A stretch of DNA of 14,875 bases, taken from positions 1 to 14,875 of the forward strand of contig DATMTS010000038.1 of the NCBI GenBank assembly GCA_035564555.1, given 5' to 3'. Shown here in pieces: positions 7,100 through 14,875 of the stretch. Origin of the DNA: DATMTS01 sp035564555. GTDB lineage: Bacteria; Actinomycetota; Actinomycetes; Actinomycetales; Microbacteriaceae. How positions within the stretch are numbered: position 1 is the stretch's first letter; every line of letters begins with the position of its first letter. Below the pieces are notes generated by a model. The model was not told where the DNA came from. It ran no database searches and saw only the letters and a program-made list of their open reading frames with translations. The position numbers and the translations under genes are program-made.

Positions 7100-8049
7100 G
7101 CGCAATCACGGAGGCCGTGGCCCAGACCAGGCATGCGGAGGCGACCTCGAAGGATGCGGTTGCGCCCACGGTCGCGAAAGAGGTTGCGCCGACCGTCGCG
7201 AAAGAGGTTGCGCCCCACCGTCGCAAAAGAGGGGTCGACGTGCGTGACCCCATCGCCCCGGTCGTGGGCGACACGACAACAGCGCCGCGCGGAATCACTC
7301 ACGACGCAGTGCTCGTGACGCAGGATGAGGGCATGCCGAGCAAGCACACGTCCGCGCCGCGAGGCATCCGTGCCGTGGCGCGAGCGATCGGAGTCGGCCT
7401 CAGCGGTGGCCTCTTCGTGCTCGTGATGCTGCTGGCGGCAGTGCTCATCGTCGTGCCGTGGGTCGCTCATGCGACCCCGCTGACCATCCTCACCAGTTCG
7501 ATGGAACCGAAGCTGCCTCCGGGCACGCTCATCGTCGTCAAGCCCGAACCGATCGAGAACATCCGGATCGGGGATGTCATGACCTACCAGATCGCGCCCG
7601 GCAAGCCGGCCGTCGTCTCGCATCGGGTGATCAGCATCTCGACCTCGAGCGACGGAAAACGCACGTTCATCACGAAGGGCGACAACAACTCCGCGGCCGA
7701 CCCGACGGTCGTCGCCGGGCAGGTCAAGGGCGTGGTCTGGTACAGCGTGCCCTGGATCGGCTACGTCAACAACGCGGTAAACGGTGGCAACCGGTCGTGG
7801 CTGATTCCGGTGATCGCGCTGGGATTGCTCGGCTACGCGGCCTTCATGATCGTGATCGGAGCCCTCGACGCGGCCAAGAAGCGGCGTGTCGCACGGGATG
7901 CGCGCGATGCGCGCAAGCAGCGCGACGTGCGCGACGTGCGCGACGTGCGCGATGCGCGCGAGGCGCGCGAGCAGCGCGATGTGTGGGAGGCGCGCGATCA
8001 GCGCGACGTGCACGAGCACCGCGAGCAGCACGAGCAGCACGACGCCTGA
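7096..8049 (+). CDS. sipW: Signal peptidase I, SipW/ER type
   Basis: A membrane signal peptidase that would cleave the SipW-type leaders encoded just upstream. Numbering from the GTG at 7096 (317 residues): a membrane segment at about 100-125, the catalytic Ser box TSSMEPKLPPG (Ser135), the box VVSHRVISI in which His176 replaces the general-base Lys of bacterial type I enzymes (the ER/SipW signature), and the TKGDNN box near 195. A second membrane segment spans about 235-259. Two additions are unusual for the family: an N-terminal extension with a 24-bp repeat, and a C-terminal tail of about 55 residues made of RDV/RDA/REx triplets. The GTG at 7096 overlaps the previous stop by 4 nt. Other candidates are the GTG at 7087, the GTG at 7240 (preceded by GAGGGG) and the ATG at 7333 (preceded by AGGA). 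The enzyme class is very secure; the start is not. Confidence 0.93.
   Translation: MSAITEAVAQTRHAEATSKDAVAPTVAKEVAPTVAKEVAPHRRKRGVDVRDPIAPVVGDTTTAPRGITHDAVLVTQDEGMPSKHTSAPRGIRAVARAIGVGLSGGLFVLVMLLAAVLIVVPWVAHATPLTILTSSMEPKLPPGTLIVVKPEPIENIRIGDVMTYQIAPGKPAVVSHRVISISTSSDGKRTFITKGDNNSAADPTVVAGQVKGVVWYSVPWIGYVNNAVNGGNRSWLIPVIALGLLGYAAFMIVIGALDAAKKRRVARDARDARKQRDVRDVRDVRDAREAREQRDVWEARDQRDVHEHREQHEQHDA
7159..7231 (+). repeat. Three-copy 24/24/25-bp tandem repeat in the N-terminal part of the signal peptidase gene
   Basis: Copies begin gttgcgcccacggtcgcgaa (7159-7182), gttgcgccgaccgtcgcgaa (7183-7206) and gttgcgccccaccgtcgcaa (7207-7231). The first two encode VAPTVAKE; the third has one extra base, so the frame reads VAPHRRKR instead. 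The unit therefore changes frame within the predicted coding region. Confidence 0.85.
7891..8043 (+). repeat. Nine-base periodic repeat encoding the RDx/REx tail of the signal peptidase
   Basis: Units of the form gcgacgtgc recur in near-perfect 9-base register and encode a mixed-charge tail of Arg-Asp/Glu-X triplets that ends in a His/Glu/Gln-rich stretch. The tail follows the second membrane segment, so it would face the cytoplasm if both membrane segments span once. Confidence 0.8.
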
Positions 8050-8159
8050 CTCGCGCCCCGACGACGAATCACGCTGGACGCCTTGCGCGCCCGTCATTGC
8101 CGGCCGCTACCCTCACGGCATCCGTCTACACGCTCCCCGCCGCCCTTCAGACGCGCCCA

Positions 8160-8216
8160 GCGCCACTTCTCGCGCCCTGCGCCACATCTTCTGGCGCAGG
8201 GCGTGAGAACTGGCGC
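8160..8216. repeat. Large palindromic element, copy 1
   Basis: Arms of 25 bp (8160-8184 and 8192-8216) match at 23 positions around a 7-nt loop; the left arm begins gcgccacttctcgcgccctg. A related element sits at 9541-9597. The two bracket the DUF559-like gene. As RNA it would fold into a very stable hairpin in either direction, so it could also end transcription of the convergent genes. Confidence 0.8.
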
Positions 8217-8260
8217 ACGGTGCGGAGTTTGCATAGCGCTGGGCGCGCGCGTGACACCGG

Positions 8261-8386
8261 ACCGGCCGACGCCGGACCCGTCGACACCGTACAGGCCGAA
8301 CACCGTACCGGCCGACGCCGGACCCGTCGACACCGGACCCGCGAACACCGGACCCGCCGAACACCGGACCGGGCGACGCCGAAGCA
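8261..8386. repeat. Minisatellite of 15-16 bp units
   Basis: About eight units of the form acccgtcgacaccgg follow one another with small changes. A 29-bp block beginning accggccgacgccggacccg is identical at 8261-8289 and 8307-8335. Because units are 15 or 16 bp, the reading frame is not kept, which argues against a coding role. Confidence 0.75.
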
Positions 8387-8451
8387 GCCAGCGGCACGAC
8401 GTCAGACGATGAAGCGGGCCAGCGTCAAGCGGAGCAGGGCAGCGCCGCCTC

Positions 8452-9540
8452 TCACCCGAGAACGCGGGCACGTCGCATACGCGGCAACCCGGCCTCCAGC
8501 AGGATGCGAGCCAGCCGCTCTCGCTGGAGTACGTCGTCCCATTCCCAGTGCGCGGGCGTCCATTTCACTCCGCGAATCGCATCATCGCGGCGCTTTTCGC
8601 GTTTGATGCGCTCGATGGGTCCAAGACTCCGCTCACGATCGAAGTATTTGCCCCATCCGTCCGCCTCGCCGGCGATCATGTGGTCGGGCCAGGCGAAATC
8701 GAGGAATGCGCGCCGCCCGATTCGTGGCAGCCACAACTCATACTGCTGCAACGGTTGCGGAAATCCGAGCTCGTCGATGACGACGCGACTGATCGATTCA
8801 AGCGGCGTTTCGCACAACGTCGTCGCATAGGTCAGCACCGCACGCACGCGGGCGCTGCGCGGGAAGGGCAGCAGCCGGTCGTACGTGGCCCAGAGCTGTT
8901 CCGGCGTGCACAGTGGCAGGGATTGCGCCGATCGCGGCACGTGGATCGCGCTCTCGACGATGGTGAGCGCGGCGCGGAAAGGCGTGTGCCGACACGCTTG
9001 CAGGATCGAGTACGGCAGATCGGTCATGAGAAATCCGTCTGTCTCGACGACCGCCTCTGCCCCGCGTCGCGACAGTTCGACGACCCCGTTGCGACGTCGG
9101 CCCGACCTACCCGGCGATAGCAGATACACCAGCTCTGGAGGCGGGCCGAAGAGCGGGAGGCCGAGAAGCACCGTGGCCGAGACACTGGTAGCGACGGCGT
9201 CACGCCGCACGAGCATGGCGGCCTCGACCGCCATCCGGTAGCGCTCCTCTGCGCCGGATTCTGCCAGCGCAGGCACCGCCGCGAACACGCCATGGCGAAC
9301 GCGCACCATCGTGCCCGAGGCGTGAGCACGATAGAGATCGCGCTGTCGACCACCGGCAGTGGCATCGCGCGTCAGCACGAGGTGGTGCGAGTCCGTCACG
9401 TTCGAAAGTATCGGCGCGCGGGCCGCCGACGGCATCCGAAAACCCGCCGAATGTGGGATGTCGGCCGGGCGTAGGTCTGTGGAGCGGAAGACGCCGACCT
9501 GGGCCGGCGCGAGTTCGCGCAGTGGGACCGGCTTCGCCAT
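8452..9540 (-). CDS. AbiEi-like N-terminal domain plus DUF559 / PD-(D/E)XK-like C-terminal domain
   Basis: A 362-residue protein of an abundant actinobacterial family of unknown role. Around residues 52-90 is a winged-helix-like block of the AbiEi antitoxin type (HHLVLTRDATAGGRQRDLYR and MVRVRHGVFAAVP). The C-terminus resembles the Vsr/DUF559 nuclease fold: PLESISR near 246, then FLDFAWPDH (Asp281) and GEADGWGKYF with Glu292, Asp294 and Lys298, a plausible PD-(D/E)XK core, followed by a helix rich in Arg/Lys. I use the ATG at 9540, but it abuts a palindromic element and has no clear ribosome site; the ATG at 9435 (327 residues) is a good alternative. The frame stays open to 10155 across the rpoC end, which is an overlap artefact. 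No partner toxin is adjacent. DNA-binding or nuclease function is inferred from family resemblance only. Confidence 0.75.
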   Translation of the reverse strand: MAKPVPLRELAPAQVGVFRSTDLRPADIPHSAGFRMPSAARAPILSNVTDSHHLVLTRDATAGGRQRDLYRAHASGTMVRVRHGVFAAVPALAESGAEERYRMAVEAAMLVRRDAVATSVSATVLLGLPLFGPPPELVYLLSPGRSGRRRNGVVELSRRGAEAVVETDGFLMTDLPYSILQACRHTPFRAALTIVESAIHVPRSAQSLPLCTPEQLWATYDRLLPFPRSARVRAVLTYATTLCETPLESISRVVIDELGFPQPLQQYELWLPRIGRRAFLDFAWPDHMIAGEADGWGKYFDRERSLGPIERIKREKRRDDAIRGVKWTPAHWEWDDVLQRERLARILLEAGLPRMRRARVLG

Positions 9541-9597
9541 GCGCCATTTCTCACGCCACGCGCCGGAATTTGTGGCGCAGCGCGTGTGAAGTGGCGC
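9541..9597. repeat. Large palindromic element, copy 2
   Basis: Arms 9541-9564 and 9574-9597 match at 19 of 24 positions. The sequence (gcgccatttctcacgcc on the left, gtgaagtggcgcacgg on the right) is clearly related to copy 1 at 8160-8216. It touches the start codon used for the minus-strand gene. The rest of the 9541-9854 gap holds GC-rich low-complexity sequence, then the terminator and the short palindromic repeat. Confidence 0.75.
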
Positions 9598-9764
9598 ACG
9601 GCGCGCGTGGTGGATGCCGCTGCCGACCACCTGGCGGGCGGCAGACAGGCCGGCAGCCACGTCGGCCGGCCGGCGGCAGCCAGCCACGCACAAGACGTCC
9701 GGCCACCACCGCCCACGCACAAGAGTGCCACCGGCCAGCACCACACACCACCCGCGCCAGACGC

Positions 9765-9796
9765 AGGAAAGGCCCCGCCGAAGCGGGGCCCTTCCG
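9765..9796 (-). terminator. Intrinsic terminator of the rpoBC operon
   Basis: On the minus strand ggccccgc, a TTCG tetraloop, and gcggggcc form an 8-bp GC stem (9771-9778 with 9783-9790), extended beyond one mismatch, and followed by TTTCC. It lies about 60 nt after the rpoC stop. The UUCG loop is typical of stable bacterial terminators; the U tract is short. Confidence 0.85.
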
Positions 9797-9801
9797 TGGC
9801 G

Positions 9802-9848
9802 TGGTCTCGATATGCGTGCTCGCTTGCGCTCGCTCGCTACTCGACCAC
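9802..9848. repeat. Short palindromic (REP-like) repeat behind rpoC
   Basis: An imperfect palindrome running from tggtctcgata to tactcgacca with a gctcgcttgcgctcgctcgc core, between the rpoC stop and its terminator. Close relatives lie inside pilT at 1000-1094. From general knowledge, such sequences are scattered in Microbacteriaceae genomes; I cannot verify copy number here. Confidence 0.75.
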
Positions 9849-9854
9849 CGGTGA

Positions 9855-13736
<3,882 letters not shown>

Positions 13737-13741
13737 TTTCT

Positions 13742-13746
13742 CTCCT
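13742..13746 (-). promoter_or_regulatory. Ribosome binding site deciding the rpoC TTG start
   Basis: Read on the minus strand this is AGGAG, five bases before the TTG at 13736. Together with the upstream in-frame stop it leaves TTG as the only credible start for the conserved N-terminus LDVTTFDELRIGLATADDIR. Confidence 0.8.
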
Positions 13747-13782
13747 AGATAAGAAATTCGTCAAAAGGGTGTATCGGCCTGG

Positions 13783-14875
13783 TCAGATCTCGTCGATGGT
13801 CGACGACTCGAACCGGGAGGACAGGTTGATGCCGAGCTCCTCGGCGGCACGGAACGCTTCATCGTCCGTGTCGCGCAGGCTCACCGCGGTGCCGTCCGCC
13901 GAGAGCACTTCGACGTTCAGGCAGAGCGACTGCATCTCCTTGATGAGCACCTTGAAGGACTCCGGAATGCCCGGTTCCTGGATGTTCTCACCCTTGACGA
14001 TGGCCTCGTAGACCTTGACGCGGCCCAGGATGTCATCCGACTTGATGGTCAGGAGCTCCTGCAGCGCGTACGCCGCACCGTAGGCCTCGAGGGCCCACAC
14101 CTCCATCTCACCGAAGCGCTGACCGCCGAACTGCGCTTTACCACCCAGCGGCTGCTGCGTGATCATCGAGTACGGACCGGTCGAGCGGGCGTGGATCTTG
14201 TCGTCGACCAGGTGCAGCAGCTTGAGGATGTAGACGTAGCCGACCGCGATCGGCTCGGGGAAGGGCTCCCCCGACCGGCCGTCGAACAGCCGCGCCTTGC
14301 CGGTCTCCTTGACCATCCGGTCGCCGTCGCGGTTCGGGATCGTCGAGCCGAGCAGGCCGATGATCTCGTCCTCCTTGGCACCGTCGAAGACCGGCGTCGC
14401 CAGGTTGGTGTCGGGATCGGCCTTGTCGGCGTGGATCTTGGTCAGGCGCTGCTTCCAGTCGCTGTCCTTCGGACCGTCCGCGAGGTTCAGGTCCCAGCCC
14501 TGCTTGGCCAGCCAGCCGAGGTGCAGCTCGAGGACCTGACCGATGTTCATCCGGCGCGGCACACCCAGCGGGTTGAGCACCACGTCGACCGGCGTGCCGT
14601 CCTCCATGAACGGCATGTCCTCGATCGGCAGGATCTTGGCGATGACGCCCTTGTTGCCGTGGCGACCGGCGAGCTTGTCGCCGACCGAGATCTTGCGCTT
14701 CTGCGCGACGTAGACCCGCACCAGCTGGTTGACGCCCGGCGGCAGCTCGTCGCCCTCCTCGCGGTCGAAGACGCGGACCCCGATGACGGTGCCCTCCTCG
14801 CCGTGCGGCACCTTCATCGAGGTGTCGCGGACCTCGCGGGCCTTCTCGCCGAAGATCGCGCGCAGCAGCCGCTCC
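13783..14875 (-). CDS. rpoB: DNA-directed RNA polymerase subunit beta (RpoB), C-terminal part
   Basis: The beta subunit of RNA polymerase, cut by the right edge: 363 C-terminal residues remain and the true start lies outside. The visible part opens with ERLLRAIFGEKAREVRDTSM, so the frame continues to the edge beyond the internal Met at 14817. Conserved landmarks include KISVGDKLAGRHGNKGVIAK, the MPFMEDGTPVDVVLNPLGVP segment of the clamp/active-site region, and HARSTGPYSMITQQPLGGKA followed by FGEMEVWALEAYGAA near the C-terminus, which packs against beta'. The rifampicin region lies outside the window. It ends TIDEI and is followed 46 nt later by rpoC. Confidence 0.99.
   Translation of the reverse strand, partial: ERLLRAIFGEKAREVRDTSMKVPHGEEGTVIGVRVFDREEGDELPPGVNQLVRVYVAQKRKISVGDKLAGRHGNKGVIAKILPIEDMPFMEDGTPVDVVLNPLGVPRRMNIGQVLELHLGWLAKQGWDLNLADGPKDSDWKQRLTKIHADKADPDTNLATPVFDGAKEDEIIGLLGSTIPNRDGDRMVKETGKARLFDGRSGEPFPEPIAVGYVYILKLLHLVDDKIHARSTGPYSMITQQPLGGKAQFGGQRFGEMEVWALEAYGAAYALQELLTIKSDDILGRVKVYEAIVKGENIQEPGIPESFKVLIKEMQSLCLNVEVLSADGTAVSLRDTDDEAFRAAEELGINLSSRFESSTIDEI

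Larger units (their letters stand above)
8050..8451. other. Intergenic stretch between convergent genes, with palindrome and minisatellite
   Basis: These 402 bases separate the signal peptidase gene from the convergent minus-strand gene. They hold the large palindrome at 8160-8216 and the 15-16 bp repeat block at 8261-8386. Open frames cross it on both strands, but they only reflect high GC and the repeats; I support no gene here. Confidence 0.6.

Noticed and set aside
7057..8097. Minus-strand open frame opposite the signal peptidase
   Set aside because: It mirrors the repeat tail (HVAHVAHVA-like) and high GC; the plus strand has all signal peptidase boxes.
8261..8386. Possible CRISPR array
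   Set aside because: Units are only 15-16 bp and follow each other directly without unique spacers, and no cas gene is present.

Overview
This window looks like part of a high-GC actinobacterial chromosome, most likely Microbacteriaceae. The basis is the actinobacterial rpoB-rpoC sequences, the strong G/C third-position bias, and a family of short palindromic repeats of the type 'ggtctcgata...tactcgacc' that I associate with this family. The genus cannot be fixed from the sequence alone.

Layout, left to right. (1) 1-3023, minus strand: a type IV pilus motor pair, pilB (extension/assembly ATPase, complete) followed 24 bp later by pilT (retraction ATPase), which runs off the left edge. The PilT reading frame starts with about 200 Pro/Ala-rich residues and contains an in-frame pair of inverted palindromic repeats. 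(2) 3024-3610: a 587-bp divergent intergenic region. (3) 3611-8049, plus strand: a five-gene surface-protein cluster. Three consecutive genes carry the SipW-type ('alternate') signal peptide. The third of them also carries an FN3 domain and a C-terminal ricin-type beta-trefoil lectin domain. The fourth is a wall-anchor candidate with a normal Sec signal and a LADTG sortase-type C-terminus. The fifth is an ER/SipW-type signal peptidase with a Ser/His dyad. (4) 8050-8451: non-coding, with a large palindrome and a 15-16 bp minisatellite. (5) 8452-9540, minus: an AbiEi-like HTH plus DUF559/PD-(D/E)XK-like protein, bracketed by two related palindromic elements. (6) 9541-9854: palindrome, rpoC terminator, and another short palindromic repeat. 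(7) 9855-14875, minus: rpoC (complete, TTG start) and the C-terminal 363 residues of rpoB.

How the genes fit together (inference): the signal peptidase at the end of the cluster probably processes the three substrates encoded before it. Those substrates resemble TasA/camelysin-type fibre proteins in their leader and their beta-rich, Thr/Ser/Ala/Gly-rich bodies. The LADTG protein could tether the assembly to the wall, and the lectin-tipped protein could give it glycan binding. The cluster is divergent from the type IV pilus motor genes, so two surface-appendage systems share one regulatory interval. The lectin-bearing SipW-dependent operon is the best candidate here for an under-described system.
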